This document shows positions 36,379 to 48,769 of a stretch of DNA of 64,000 nucleotides, in pieces; position 1 is the first letter of the stretch; every line of letters starts with the position of its first letter. The stretch comes from Drechslerella dactyloides (taxonomy: Eukaryota > Ascomycota > Orbiliomycetes > Orbiliales > Orbiliaceae): contig JAGTWJ010000017.1 of the NCBI GenBank assembly GCA_020064725.1, positions 2,914,001 to 2,978,000 of the forward strand. Direction: 5' to 3'. Below the pieces are notes generated by a model, which was not told where the DNA came from, searched no databases, and saw only the letters and a list, made by a program, of their open reading frames with translations. The translations under genes and the position numbers were made by a program.

Positions 36379-37751
36379 GTCGAACGTGGGGCTTTAGCGT
36401 ATTGGATGATGAGGTTCAGGTCGGAAAGAAGATTCGATGCCTGGCTACACGAAGAACCGTGCCAGTGGAAGAGTCATAGAAAAAGGCCCTCCACCGTCGT
36501 CCCCCACACTCCGCTTATGGTGACTTGTGCATGCGTGCGGCTTTTGTATAAACGAATCCTGGAGTCAGCGTTTAGCTGGGTCAGAATTTTGGCGGGGAAC
36601 GATCAAGCTGCTTGAAATAGTAAAGTTTGCAGCTGCAGGGCGTCCGCACCCGGCAGTGTTGCAACGTCGTCGGCAACACATTTACACCAATGGCAGAGCT
36701 GGTTTACGATTGGAACTCACCTGGCGTGTTCATGGGAAACGTTCAGAGGCTGGCAAATAGAAGGAACAAAGCAACGGCTCCTCTGGCTCCTCTAGCTACT
36801 TAGAGCCGGAGGGGGGCAGTACACGGATCCTGCGGGGTAGAAATGCCTATCGAGTGAGTTCTGTCAGCATCAGGCCAAGTGATTTGGTGGGCATGAAATA
36901 TCACGATTTGGTCGAATATTCCACAGCTATTACCGTTAATCATGCATGCATGATCATATGATACCGAGATGCATATGGAAATTATATTATCAGGCAAAGT
37001 GTAAGCTAGGCTGTAGGGCATACGATATAAATTTGAGACGATACCTATCCCACGACATAAATAAGCTACGATATACACCAGTATAGCTTAGTCACTCGAC
37101 TGTGAGCTGAAAGATTTAGCGGTTGGGTACGCTGGTTGACTGGGGGGCATTAAGGATTAAGTGCGCTGTAAGTCCGGCATCAAGCAACGAAACAAGATCA
37201 AGGTAATATAGTATACACCAAGGGAACTCAGGATGCTATACGAAAATCAAGTCCGAAGAAGAGAAGAGGACGGCAGATGCAACAAAGTTTAACGAGGGGC
37301 TATGGCAATAACATGACAGAACAGAAATCAAAGGAAGCAGAAACAAAAACATGAAGGCCTAAAGGGAGGGAAGGGCTACAAAACTGGGGCACACATATTA
37401 AAGACTATTAAGCGAGTTCTTGGGGGGGGGGGGGGGGGGGGGGGGGGGGTGAATTAGGTAGAAGGATGACGACAGTGTAGAGCTGTGGGAGGGGAAACAA
37501 ATGGGAAGGACATAGTGAAAGTGATTAATTGAAATTAGCAAGGAGATATGATATTGCCGGCAGAGGTTCGTGCTATGAACCGACGCCACTATCGCAGCTA
37601 GAGAATGGTGAAGTCGAGTGTTGAGGGTAATGGCCGAGGATTGTTTGGTTCAGTGGTTCGGGAGGTGTAGTAAAGTGTCCGAGGGCCCTAGTAGATGATT
37701 TATGACGGTTCGGATATAGCCTCTATCCGATGATCGGATGCGTGCGCCGAA
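36379..37751. other. Upstream region of GCN1 and 3' side of the miniprotein gene
   Basis: About 1.4 kb with no supported ORF. The first few hundred bases should hold the GCN1 promoter. It includes an AT-rich segment (about 36.9-37.1 kb) and the poly-G run at 37422-37449. Confidence 0.5.
37422..37449 (+). repeat. Poly-G homopolymer, 28 nt
   Basis: Twenty-eight consecutive G residues lie between the GCN1 promoter and the miniprotein gene. Such long G runs are rare in fungal genomes. Length in an assembly is unreliable, and the tract can form quadruplex structures. Confidence 0.9.
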
Positions 37752-38039
37752 TCACTGGTTATAATTCTTTCCACACTTGTTGCATACGTTATTGACCAAT
37801 GTTCCACCACAGCCACATTTTCCATCCGGAGGACCACCCGCACCTTCGTGGACCGGCGCGGTAATCCCTGGCATGCTTTTGGAGAGGGCAGAATTCTAAA
37901 ATGGAGCGGTTTTTGTGTTAGCGATAGCTCAATGACTGGTGAATCTGAGCACTCGCAAGGTCCTAGATAGCTTATATTTAAATATCATTATAGGTAGCAG
38001 TGATCAACTTACAGAATCCAAGAACGGGGCTGGCGACAT
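37752..38039 (-). CDS. 56-residue four-cysteine miniprotein (zinc-ribbon-like)
   Basis: Two exons on the minus strand, 38039..38013 and 37895..37752, encode 56 residues. Exon 1 gives MSPAPFLDS; exon 2 gives a Ser/Pro/Gly linker and a C-terminal core with CGCGG at 36-40 and CNKCGK at 47-52. The spacing Cys-X-Cys-X8-Cys-X2-Cys could hold one zinc or copper ion as a minimal ribbon or metallothionein-like knuckle. The intron (38012-37896, 117 nt) has a consensus GTAAGT donor and a TTTTAG acceptor, and the frame is open on both sides, which argues for a real gene. There is no signal peptide or membrane segment, so it is probably intracellular. It lies downstream of and in the same orientation as GCN1's promoter side, and divergent from CSN3. 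I do not recognise a named family, and no function is claimed. Confidence 0.7.
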
Positions 38040-40058
38040 GGCGGCTTAAGGCGAGCGAAGTACAAAGACGGAATAAGGAGATATTGTAGTAATCTAAATG
38101 AATGATAGCAAATGCAAATATTAGCCTAGCTATATATATGATAGGCCTACCGTGAGATATAAAGTAGAGTGTTTAAAGAAGTACAACATACCTTGATTAG
38201 TTTGCGTAGTTTTCAAGCAAGACAGGTTGCTAAAGCTATGCAATTAAAATTGTATGAACTTTGTACTGATCGCTGAAATGTGTAGTGTGCAAGAGCTGAT
38301 TATGGAGAGGCCTTCTAAGATCAAGTCAGCTTATCTTTATATCCGCAAAATCGCCTCAGAGCCGCGACCATGATAGTAGGACGTACAAAGGTATATGCCG
38401 CATTTCTTCAAGAGGTGTCTTCCAGCGGCTAGCCTGCATGAAGCAGCCTGGTAAAGAAGAGCTACTAAACCAAGGATCTGTCGGCCATCGATCCCGTCTT
38501 CACCAATAAATAATCTAAGACGATTGCATTTTGAACGATAATTAAACACACAGGAATCGTTCGGGATATCGGAAGGGTATTGAGAATGCATTATAGGTTG
38601 GCCGTCGAGACATCGAAGTAATGATACTATGATACACGTGAATATCCAATACGTAAAATTGCATATCTCTCCGGATCACGAGAGCAGCTGGTTGGTCTGA
38701 GTACCGGATCCGAGGCAGGCCTGAAATCACGCCCAAGGCCACAAAGGAACTACCTGCATCAGGCGACATTTAATCACCCATTGATGCAAGGTTACTCTGA
38801 ATTCTCGGCTTCCTGCAGCATAGCACGGACCATACAGCGTCGGGGATACTCTTTACTTCATATGCTGGAACATACGGAATGTACCTATGCGCAAGGCGAT
38901 CGAGGCTCAATTATAACCACAAAAGAGATCGATGGCTAGCCTTAAAAGAGCATATCTGCCGCTGGATATCTATGGCCGTATAAAAAGGGGCCATGATTCG
39001 GTTAAGATGCTCAAATCCGGAATAGACTATTTTTTTTGGTAAAATGATTCCGACGACGGGGTATGACCTCCAGAGCCATGTTTTGTTCAACGGCCGGGAC
39101 CGTTTGAACAGGTTTATCGACTGGAACTAGAGGAAGGAGCCTGTTCTCAAGACTTCATTGGTCTTGGGAACGAGAATGATAGTCGAGGACGCTAGCACCA
39201 TCGGGATAACCACACAAGCCCTGTTCATTTCGATCTCGTGCGTCTTTCTCTCGCAATTAGTTGCGAGGCTAGTTGCGAGGGTGCATCTGACATCCATTTG
39301 GCATGCATTTAGCGCTTATAGTACATTGATTGCTTGAATCGGACTTGGTATACACCGTTGTAGCATGATCAAGTTGACTACTAGCCCTAGTACTAGCCGA
39401 TCGTGCAAGACTCTTGATATCCTCTCACAGATATTGCAGCCACCATGCTGCGCACTGAGCTCCGCAGCTTGTGCGTAGCATGGAATACGATGCCATTGGC
39501 TCTCCCTGCGATCGTCGCGTTGGTTGTGCCTTTTAGTGCATGGTCCATGGATCCAGCCTGGGGCTCTCACAGAAACCTGCACGTCACGATGCATGCGGCC
39601 AATCGAACGAGGGTGTTTCTGTGTGGCAGAATTGAAGCCGCTGCGTTGTCCGCGAGTTAAGCCCCCCGCCAAGCCACAACGCGTGGCGCCCGCGCTTTGG
39701 GTGACAGAGTAACAAGCGCAATGCGCTCGTGTCAAGCTCCCCGCCTTGCTCTCCCAGCTTCACCTCACTCCGCCATCACCTGCCGCAGCAATAGCCAACG
39801 GCCTCTTGACAACCCCGGTGTCATCGCTGATTCGTCTGAGCCGAACGACCTCCAGGTAACCGTAGGTTCAGTGCCCTCCTACCTGTCGGAATACTGCTTG
39901 TTGGAGGGATGCACACTAAGCGGCACTTCTAAGCTCTCCAGGACACGACCCGCCACAAATCACGAGACCATTCGCGATACCGTGCGTCCGATCTTCCTGA
40001 ACTCATGACCCACACATACGTCTCACTCACATCTGATATCAACAGGAAATTCGGCGAG
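38040..40058. promoter_or_regulatory. Divergent promoter region, miniprotein gene and CSN3
   Basis: This 2 kb region separates two divergent start codons. It holds AT-rich sequence near 38.1-38.3 kb, a direct repeat AGTTGCGAGG at 39259-39268 and 39271-39280, and scattered short frames without conserved content. A TATCAACAG string at 40037-40045, just before the CSN3 start, could be the acceptor of a 5' UTR intron. I see no other gene. Confidence 0.45.
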
Positions 40059-41795
40059 ATGGAGCGGTTCATCGGAACAGTTCTGGCTTTCCCGTCGTCA
40101 GCGGACTTGTCGACTCAAGAATACAATAAGGATCTCAAAACTCTCAATGACTTTCTAACGAAGCTCACCGCCCATACGGTTGCCGGAACCAGGGACAACG
40201 ACCCACTGGATATCCTAGATAATTGGGCCAATAGCTTGGGAGTTCTCTTTTGCTTGTAAGAACCTGTAGCCAGAATCGTACCATTTGCAGCTGCGCTAAT
40301 AATTGGACACCTAATAGCTTCGCCCGCCTCCAGTTGGACAAAAGCGAAACACAAGCCCTGTGGCCGAAGTTGATCGATTTCTTCTCGGAATTTGACGGCC
40401 GACAGACCAAGTTTGCGAAAGACCAGCTGCTATCCGTACTGAAGGCGCTCCTTCAATTCTGCGACGCTTGCAACAAGGTCGGTACAGCCCCCTTCCTACG
40501 CCTAGTTTACGACAACCGATGCTCACAAGGCTTGATGACGCCAACTAGCCAATTCTTGCCATCAAACCGCTACAACATACGCTCTCTCAAATAAACTACC
40601 CGGCCGGTTCTAAAGCGTTCTCTTCGTTGCACCCAAAGTTTGTGAAGAAGTGTTTGGATGCGAGATGCTTTCGTGCAGCCCTACCGATCTTGGACGTGGA
40701 CATCGAAGAATTCCCCCCCAAGGGCGATAAAGAAGTCACATACAGGGATATTCTTCAATATTATCTTTATGGAGCAATGGTATACATGGCTATGAAGAAG
40801 TGGAGGCGGGCAAGCGACTTCCTGCAGTTTGTCCTATCCTATCCTGGGACAGGTGTCAGCCAGATTCAAGTAGACGCCTTTAAGAAATACGTTCTAGTTA
40901 CCTTGCTGCTCGAAGGGAGAGTAAGACTGCACTCTGACCGATCGATATTATGCTTGTGGCAGAGCTGACCATCTACAGGAATTTCAATTACCCAAGACGA
41001 TATCTTCGATTACTCTGAAAGCTTGTCGTATCATGGCCCGGCCCTACGAAGCTTTTGCCACAGCATATTGCACCGGGAACCCCGATCTCCTTAGAAGAGA
41101 AGCCGCTCTGATCAAGGAGATATTCCAGCAGGATGGCAACTGGGGCCTGGCGGAGCAGTGTTTGGAGAACTTCCGGCGGTTAGGGATCAAAGCGCTGACC
41201 CACACCTATTCCACACTGAGCGTTGAGACCATTGCTAGTCGGGATCTCGACGTCCTGGGCTCTCGCGGCTCTATCTCAACAGAGGATCTAGAGCGATACA
41301 TTCTCGACATGGTGAGATCTGGCGATATACACCTGACCCACCTGCATTAAGACTAACAACCGTCTGATATAGATTGATCGTAAGGAGATCAAGGCTTCAT
41401 TGTCGCACATCCCGGACCCCAACAGTAGTCAAGGCGCGACATCTTGCATGGTGTCATTCCACGATCTGCCATCACTTGAGACCGATATCTTGGAGGAACT
41501 TGAAGCTCAGATTACTCGAACGGTCCAGATAACAACCCAAGCCCGACAGCTCGACAAAAAGCTTGGGATCAGTAAGGAATGGATCAACTATACCGGGAAG
41601 GCCAAAGGCCGCGGAGGCAGTGTTGGAGGCCCTGCTGAGCATGTAGACCAGGGATACGAAGAGATGGATGATTATCCGATGCAGGGCCGCAGTAGCTTGA
41701 TAGATATCGTTGCTGCTGCGGAAGCCCAAGCATATGGGGACTATATAGGTTACGATCCCGCTGATGATGACATGCGGCCGGACTACGACGATTAG
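40059..41795 (+). CDS. csnC: COP9 signalosome subunit 3
   Basis: Proposed exons: 40059..40255, 40318..40477, 40549..40920, 40979..41311 and 41373..41795, 494 residues. CSN3-type features are the N-terminal helical repeats (FIGTVLAFPSS, ALLQFCDACNK), the segment LHPKFVKKCLDARCFRAALP with LDVDIEEFP, then the PCI-type C-terminal half containing MARPYEAFATAY and ERYILDMIDRKEIKASLSHI. The tail is acidic (DPADDDMRPDYDD). In the COP9 signalosome this subunit helps scaffold the complex that removes Nedd8 from cullins; in filamentous fungi the complex controls development. Introns 1, 3 and 4 are canonical. Intron 2 (40478-40548) uses a poor GTCGGT donor; an alternative 44-nt intron starting at GTTTAC (40505) would keep nine more residues in frame. 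The start at 40059 (MERFIG) is preferred over 40005 because an acceptor-like TATCAACAG precedes it. The symbol follows Aspergillus naming. Confidence 0.85.
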
Positions 41796-42227
41796 GATTG
41801 TCTCTCGAGAATGGGCTGACACCGCGGCAACTGAGATCGTATAATGCTTGCTTCGTTTTTCTAATCTGATATAAAGGGCTATTTCATGGCGGTGTTCTGG
41901 GTGTTTCTTCTCGCTGGAATGTCAACAGGTTCATGTATGGGGCATATATATTGGCTCTGTGCACTTCGAGAGTATATTCACGTCTTGACAGTAGAGCGCA
42001 TGATAGATGAATGAATCATATGACATGAACTCATTGGCATTGACCAAATTTGCAATACACACTCCCTAATATCTGTGTCTTCGGTGACTAGAAGCTAGCC
42101 GTTCCATATACGGCGCCATGCAGAACGCGTTGCTGGTGGGCCACTTCACTAACCAACATCCCACCATCAATTAAACCCGCGACACGACACCATCTCCAAA
42201 CCTCCATCCTCTTCACCCCGCACCACC
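41796..42227. promoter_or_regulatory. CSN3 3' end and GRASP promoter
   Basis: These 432 bp lie between two tandem genes. The left half is AT-rich 3' UTR-like sequence; the right half is CA-rich (CACCATC, CCTCCATCC, CACCCCGCACC), typical of a leader right before ATGGGC. No gene. Confidence 0.5.
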
Positions 42228-43803
42228 ATGGGCAATGAGCAGTCGCAGATATCCGGTGCCCAGACCCGCTTCGGATTTCGTGTAAGTAGCAATCACCACA
42301 TATCTGTCGACCTCCGATATGTACAAATGTACCCGTGAAAATATTCGTAGCTCATTTCAACCCACACCAGGTCGTCCAAGTCGTCTAACGCCCCGTGCCA
42401 CCTCTTTTGTTCTCAATCACTAGGTCCTAAAGCGCACCAAGGACGAAACACCGTTAGAACCATGGTTCGACTTCATCTGCGGCATCAACGGCCGTGAAAT
42501 TGTACGCTCATCTCCCCGCCGTCCCTCCGACCGCGTCAAGGGTTACCTGTGGCATGGATTCAAGTGACCGGCTAACGCCGCAGTCAAATTAGGACGACGG
42601 CGACGGACGTCTTTTCCAAGAGGAAGTCAAAAACTGCGCCGGCAAGTCTGTCACTCTCGGTGTCTGGAGCGCGAAAGGCCAGACACTGCGAACCGTCGTC
42701 GTTCCACTGCCAGCCGACGACCCGACCCCGCTTGGAGTGTCGCTGAAATGGACGGGCCTGGCCGCTTCGGAAGATGTCTGGCATGTGCTTAATATTTCTG
42801 CCGGCAGTCCGGCCGAGATGGCGGGGCTGTTTCCATACAACGACTACATCATCGGAACACCGTTAGGCGTGGTTCGTGGAGAGAGTGGGCTGGGCGAGCT
42901 GGTTGAAGATGTACAGTTTCCCTCCTCACCTCTAAACTCACAATCAACCTACTCTTTAACACCACTTTTGGATGCAAAAACTATCACCAGGGTGGAAGAT
43001 AGTTGTAGGGCGATTTATTGGAGCAGAATCATGGGATGCTGATACCATTTGTCCAACAGCATATCGACCGTCCCCTGCCACTCTACGTCTACAACCACGA
43101 ATTTAACGTCACCCGCGAAGTCACCATCCTTCCACGCAAGAACTGGGGCGGTGACGGCGCTCTAGGGTGCGTTCTCGGTTATGGAGCCCTCCACCGCCTA
43201 CCAGCTCCTCTCGATGAGCCGCTCAGCGAACCCGGCCAGGCAATGTTTGAATACCCTGCTGAAGAAGGCGGCATTGGTGAACCTGGCCCCGCTGTAGCGA
43301 CTGCCCAGGACACCTCTTCATTCATCACCCCCGCATTCGCATTAAACCAAGCTGGCTCGCCACCAAACGTTCTTTCACCCACTACCGCTCCACCCGCTAC
43401 GGCAGGCACAACGAGCCCCCCACCTCAGCTCGCATCAGCTCGGAGCCCTCCACCGCTCTCCGACACCCCACCAGTGATGATGGACCCAGCAGCGATAGCG
43501 GCTATGCAAGCTGGCCGACAAACACCGTCCACACCGCCACAGCTACTTCCCAGTGGCTCTCCGTACTCTGGTGAACAAGGCCCTGGTGGTGTTACAGGCC
43601 CACCCCCCGCGCGGTCAGCGAGAGGGAAAGCAAAAGGTGGTGCGAGAGGCAATAGAGTCAACTTGATGGACGCGTACATGATGGAAGAGGAGAATAAGAG
43701 CAAGAAGGAGGACTATGTGATCGATGAATCTGCGCCAGCGAAGAGTCCCGCTCCGCCTCCGGGAGGTGGCCGACCGCCACCGCCGAAGAAGGGAGAAAGT
43801 TGA
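42228..43803 (+). CDS. GRASP55/65-family Golgi stacking and secretion protein
   Basis: Exons 42228..42281, 42424..42501, 42593..42910 and 43060..43803 give 397 residues. The GRASP region holds two PDZ-like modules: the first from about residue 12 (RFGFRVLKRT, LEPWFDFICGING, then VKNCAGKSVTLGVW), with AGSPAEMAGLFPYNDYIIGT leading into the second, which contains PLYVYNHEF and GGDGALGCVLGYGALHRLP. The start MGNEQS has Gly2 and Ser6, a myristoylation consensus that would anchor it to Golgi or ER-exit membranes. After residue 210 comes a long Pro/Ser/Ala-rich tail ending PPPPKKGES, probably disordered and phosphorylated. The family tethers cis-Golgi or COPII membranes and serves unconventional secretion; the yeast relative is Grh1. 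The third acceptor (ATTAG at 42592) was chosen because the nearer CAG leaves an in-frame stop. Intron 3 is 149 nt. Identity is firm. Confidence 0.92.
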
Positions 43804-44245
43804 GTGTTGTAAATCTTAGCTGACGACTTCTGGTTGGAGGTATCAATACACTGGGCGACTTGCGGGAAGCTGCCGGCGCTGTAATACTTTATTCTAGATG
43901 TGACATGCCCTTTCTCGATACCGCTAGCAGGATTGAATTCAACGTCAAACCAAGCTGCTATCGAGATTGATGCTCCTTCTACAGCCAATTTCTCATGTTT
44001 TCCTAGCTAGTCTCGACTTTAAACCCCGAAACCCAACATGGTACTTTGGTAAAATCCACATAAGCAACTAGCGCATCGGCATAAAATCGAAAAAATATAG
44101 TTATAGCATTACGTGTCCAACGTAAATAATCGTGGTGATAACTCAAGGCATCGAGGGCTGCTCAGGCGCACAGATAAAGCACACTATCGCTGGCGGATGC
44201 AAGAAACATGTAAATCAAGCAGATCAACAACCATCAATCCATCAA
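43804..44245. other. Convergent 3' interval of GRASP and 5-oxoprolinase
   Basis: These 442 bp lie between two convergent stop codons and are AT-rich 3' UTR-type sequence. No gene seen. Confidence 0.6.
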
Positions 44246-47200
44246 TCAGTAACTCGACTCCTCTGTCGCCATCCTGTTCGCCAACGTACCCCGTCCGCGC
44301 CACATCAACGTTGGATCGATCTTCCTGGGCCGCTTGTTCACATCCCGATCGCGGGGTTCGCCCTCCCTCTTCTCACCGTAGCCGCCTCCGCCAGGCGTGT
44401 GGATGACGATACGATCACCAGGCTTCATATTCGCCGTGTTCTTCCCGCCCAGACTGATTCGCTTGTACTTCGGCTTCGCATCTGGCGATGCGGCGGCTGC
44501 CTTGGCGGACTTGGTGTCCTTGCGCATCCAGTAGTTTACGCCGCGGGATGCGGGTTCGCCGCCTGCCATGCCGTAGGGCTTGAAGACGCGCCGTTCGGAT
44601 AGAATGGAGACCTGGACGGGGATGCGGAACTCAATGTCGCGGATGACGCCGTCGCCGCCAGGGTGCTCGCCGTCGCCGCGGGAGCCTTTGCGGATGGAGA
44701 ATTCGCGAAGGATAACGGGGTAGCGGCGCTCGAAGACCTCGGCGTCGGTGATGCGGGTGTTGGTCATATGTGTGTGGACACCGGACGTGCCTTCCCAGTC
44801 GGGGCCCTAGAGGGGGTGGTATCGTTAGCATCGTGCTTGTGTGGTATTTTGAAGGTATCTGTATCTGTGTGGATTACGTACTGCGCCGCTGCCACCAGCA
44901 ATGGTTTCATAGTAGCCAAAGCCTTTCACGTACTCGCCGTCTTCACCGGTATTCCCACCGTATCCGAACGTCAAGTTGTTACAATCGCCTTGCGAAGCTG
45001 CACATGCTTCGAATGCTTTGAATATAACGTCTGTCACTCGCTGACTCTGCGTGTGAGGGATTGTGTTAGCATTTGATTTTGAAGCGGTTGCGTATTATCA
45101 GAGCGGCCCTTACAGTCAGGACGTTTCCGCCAACCACAGCTGCGTTTTCCGACGGGCTCAAGAAGGAATCCTTAGGTATCTTGACGTGGATAGGTTTCAG
45201 GCAGCCTTGATTGAGCGGGATGTCGTCCGATATCAGACATCGCAGACAGTATATTATCGCCGAAAACGTCACCGCCTCCGGTGCATTCATATTGCCTAGA
45301 ATATGGTATGGGGTATTAGCCCAGGTATATCGTTACGATATCGGAGTATTTTGGAATAAGCTACTCACCATACATCTCTGGTCCGGTGCCGTCGAAGTTG
45401 AATACTGCTTCTCCCTTCTCTGCATCAATCTCGATCTTGAGTCTGATAGGGCTGCCCTCATCCATGAAATCCTCGGCGATAAGATCCTTTCCACCAAACC
45501 GGCCCGCAACCTCCTTGAGTAGGTTTCGGACGCTGAGTTCTGCATTGTTCTGTATCGCTGTCATGTAAAACTGCACGACTTCCTGCGTGTAGTCCTCGAT
45601 TAAGGCACGAATGAGGTTGATACCCTTGTTGTTAGCCGCGACCTGCGCTTTAAGATCGTTGATATTGTCCGCAAGACACCGCGTCCCACTGCAGCCGGGG
45701 TACTGCGCCGGCTCGTCGAGCAGTAGTTGCGTGATCCGCTCTTCGTTGAATCGGCCCTCGGATACAAGCTTCTCCGACATGATTGCCGCGCCTTCCTCGT
45801 ACAGCTCACGAGATTGCGGCGGCATGGAGCCCGGTAGGATTCCGCCAATGTCAGCATGGTGCGCTCGAGATGCAACGTAGAAAATGATCTCATCGCCGTT
45901 GAATGCAGGTGTTATGACGGTGATATCTGGCAGATGTGTACCACCAGCTTCCGGGTGGTTGGATACGATGACATCGCCCTTCTTCAGTTTTCCTTCCCAC
46001 ATCTTCGCCTGGGTTTTGACACAGGTGCTCATGCTGCCCAGGTGGACTGGGAGATGCGGCGCATTCGCCACCAATCCGCCATCGGCATCAAATAGAGCGC
46101 AAGAATAGTCCAGCCGTTCCTTGACATTTGTTGAGACACTGGTCTTCTGTAACGCCCGTCCCATCTGCTCGGCAATTGCCATGAATCTGTGAGAGAATAT
46201 ACTCAGCAGGATAGGATCAACCTCGCGCTTCTTCGCTTCCTGTAAGTGGCTCTCTTGCTCCTCGACCCCAACGTTGATAACGACGTGCGTGTAGAGAATC
46301 AGGGCCCAGCTGCTTGGCGGTACGATGATTGTCTGGGTGTCATCAGCAAGGATTGCAGGACCGGTGATCTTGCATCCAACTTCAAGCTTGTCGATCCTGT
46401 ATATCGGCGTGTCAAGTCTGCCCTCTTCAAAGTATACCTTTCGAATATCATGCGCGGTAGCTTTATCCACAGCCTTGTGTTTGTTAGACGGCCATTCCTT
46501 GAGCTGTTGGTCGACCGTCTTCTCCATTCCCTGGAAGGACTTGCCGATGCCACGCACTCGAACATCATCCACAAAGATATCTCGGTCAGGTAGAGTAAAC
46601 CCGAACTCCTGCTCGTGCTGTTTGACAAATGCCATGCCAAAGTCGTCGTCCTCCGGCTTGATCACCATCAAGGCAGACTCGGTGCCGCGGTACCGCATGT
46701 TCAGGTACTCTTCAAAGATGATTTCTTGGCCGTCATTGTGGAACCCCTGGGCTTGCAGTCCTTCGACGGCTCGATTGCGGAGCTTTTCCAGACGATCATC
46801 CATCTCCTTTGCGACTTCCTCGTCACCCCATTTCGCGGACGTCGGCTCCTGGGCTTCCTGGACCACATCGGCAAGTGCCATGCCGTATGCGCTGAGGACG
46901 CTGCTGTACCTGTGAATTAGGATCATCTTTATACCCAAGCTTTGAGCGATAGCGACGGCGTGCTGTCCACCGGCACCTCCAAACGTTGCCAATCTATGGT
47001 GAGATGTGTCATGCCCCTTGGCTTCAGTGAGAGAGCGGATCGGCCGTGTCATCGTCTCGTTCGCGATCTTGAGGAAGCCATAAGCGACTTCATCCGTAGT
47101 CATGTTCTGCCCCAGTTCGTTGTTGATATTATCTTTGAGCTCCTCGAATAACTTGGTAGACACTTCGGCATCAAGTGGCTCGTTCTCATTGGGACCGAAT

Positions 47201-48769
47201 ATCCTTGGGAAGAACTCCGGTAGCAGTCGCCCAAGGTATAGGTTGGCGTCCGTGACGGTCAGAGGGCCGCCTTTGCGATAACAGGCAGGCCCCGGGTGGG
47301 CTCCGGCGGACTCCGGACCGACGACGAACAGCCCATTCTTGAAGAAGAGTCGCGAACCGCCACCTGCTGCGACGGTGTTGATGTCCAGTTGTGGAGATTG
47401 AATTGTAACACCGGCGGTGGTCGTTTCAAAGACGTGTTCATATCGTCCGGAGCCATAGCGAGAGACATCGGTACTTGTGCCACCCTAGAAGACGATAGTA
47501 AACATCATGAAAAGTGTTTCTTTGGTCCCGTATAGAGCTCACCATATCGAAGCCAATCACCGGAATGCCGACATTGTTATCGTAGCTAGTGAGAGCATAA
47601 CCAACAACGCCTCCTGCAGGACCGGAAAGAATAGCCTTCAATCCGGAGAAGCTCTTGACATCGACCAATCCACCGTCACTTTGCATGAACTCGCACCTAG
47701 CTCCCTTATCGCCTTCCTTCATCGCAGACTCGGAGCCAAGCCCTCCTTCAAAACCAGCCTCGAATCCACTGATGTACTTTTTGATCTCCGGAGTCAAGTA
47801 CGCATCCGCAGTCGCAGACGTAGCTCTAGGCACGTATTTGATCATTGGCATCAGCACTGCTGACAACGAGATGTGTGTAAACCCAATTTCCTCAGCAAGT
47901 TTTCCAATAGTCGTCTCGTGCTCTGGGAAAGTGTACGAGTGCATCAGGCAGACGGCGATGCTCCTGAATCCTTCGTCATAGACAGCCTGCAGATCTTGAC
48001 GCACAGCATCCTCATCCAGTCTCTTGAGAATTCTGACAGCCTCGCCGGTCATCCCTCTAACCAATTCGCTGTCCTTACTTTCATCATCTTGGGCAACTTG
48101 CGTGACGTGCTGCTCCGGATCCTCAGCGTAGTCCTCAAGGGTGACGCGTTCGTCCACCTCCACAACCTTTTGGTAGAGCACATCGGGTTTATGTATCGCG
48201 AGATCGAAGATTCGAGGCCTGGATTGGTTGCCTAGTAGATACCGCGGTGGGTTGATTAGCTTTATTCCACTGACAATGAACGAAAGGGTATCCGGTATAC
48301 CAACCGATGACCAAGCAGTCGCCATGACCCTTTGTTACGAATATGGCACATCGCTCTCCTTTCCTCTCGAGCAAGGCATTGGTAGCCACTGTCGTTCCCA
48401 TCCTGATACTCTCAATACATGACGTATCTAACGGCTGGCCCCTCGGGATCTCCCTGCCCGTGAACTTCTCAAGCAGGCGCCTGATGCCTTCCAGTGGCGC
48501 ATCGTCGTAGTTGCCCGGATCGACTGACAATAGCTTGATGACTACATCGTCAGAGAGTTTGCCCGTCCCCGGGTTGCCGACACAGTCCGTGAATGTTCCT
48601 CCACGCTGCACAGAGAAAAGACAGCATGGTCAGCATATATCTAGGAGTACATGCAGATGATGTCGTGATTACATAATAGCGGAGTCCGGGGTAGCGGGCA
48701 AGGGTGAACATCAGAACATGTGAGCGGCGGGGACCGTACGTCGATGGCGATTCTTATGCCTCTTGCCAT
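44246..48769 (-). CDS. OXP1: ATP-dependent 5-oxoprolinase
   Basis: Seven exons on the minus strand: 48769..48740, 48605..48305, 48231..47543, 47484..45369, 45295..45114, 45046..44882 and 44806..44246, giving 1347 residues. The enzyme cleaves 5-oxo-L-proline to L-glutamate with ATP, the last step of glutathione breakdown in the gamma-glutamyl cycle, in the cytosol. The HydA-like half has an early phosphate-binding motif ([11 protein letters not shown] from residue 11), [33 protein letters not shown] and the second motif [17 protein letters not shown] near residue 340. The HydB-like half has VGNPGTG-independent markers such as [30 protein letters not shown] and a Gly-rich end, HTPGGGGYG. Length is near the usual 1270-1310. 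Exon 1 gives only [10 protein letters not shown]; an in-frame ATG at 48853 would add 28 residues. All junctions keep phase; the exon 2 donor is GTTGGT. Confidence 0.93.

Noticed and set aside
39445..39660. 71-codon frame with a hydrophobic N-terminus
   Set aside because: Looks like a signal peptide at first, but the rest has no conserved pattern and it lies in the CSN3 upstream region; not enough to call a gene.
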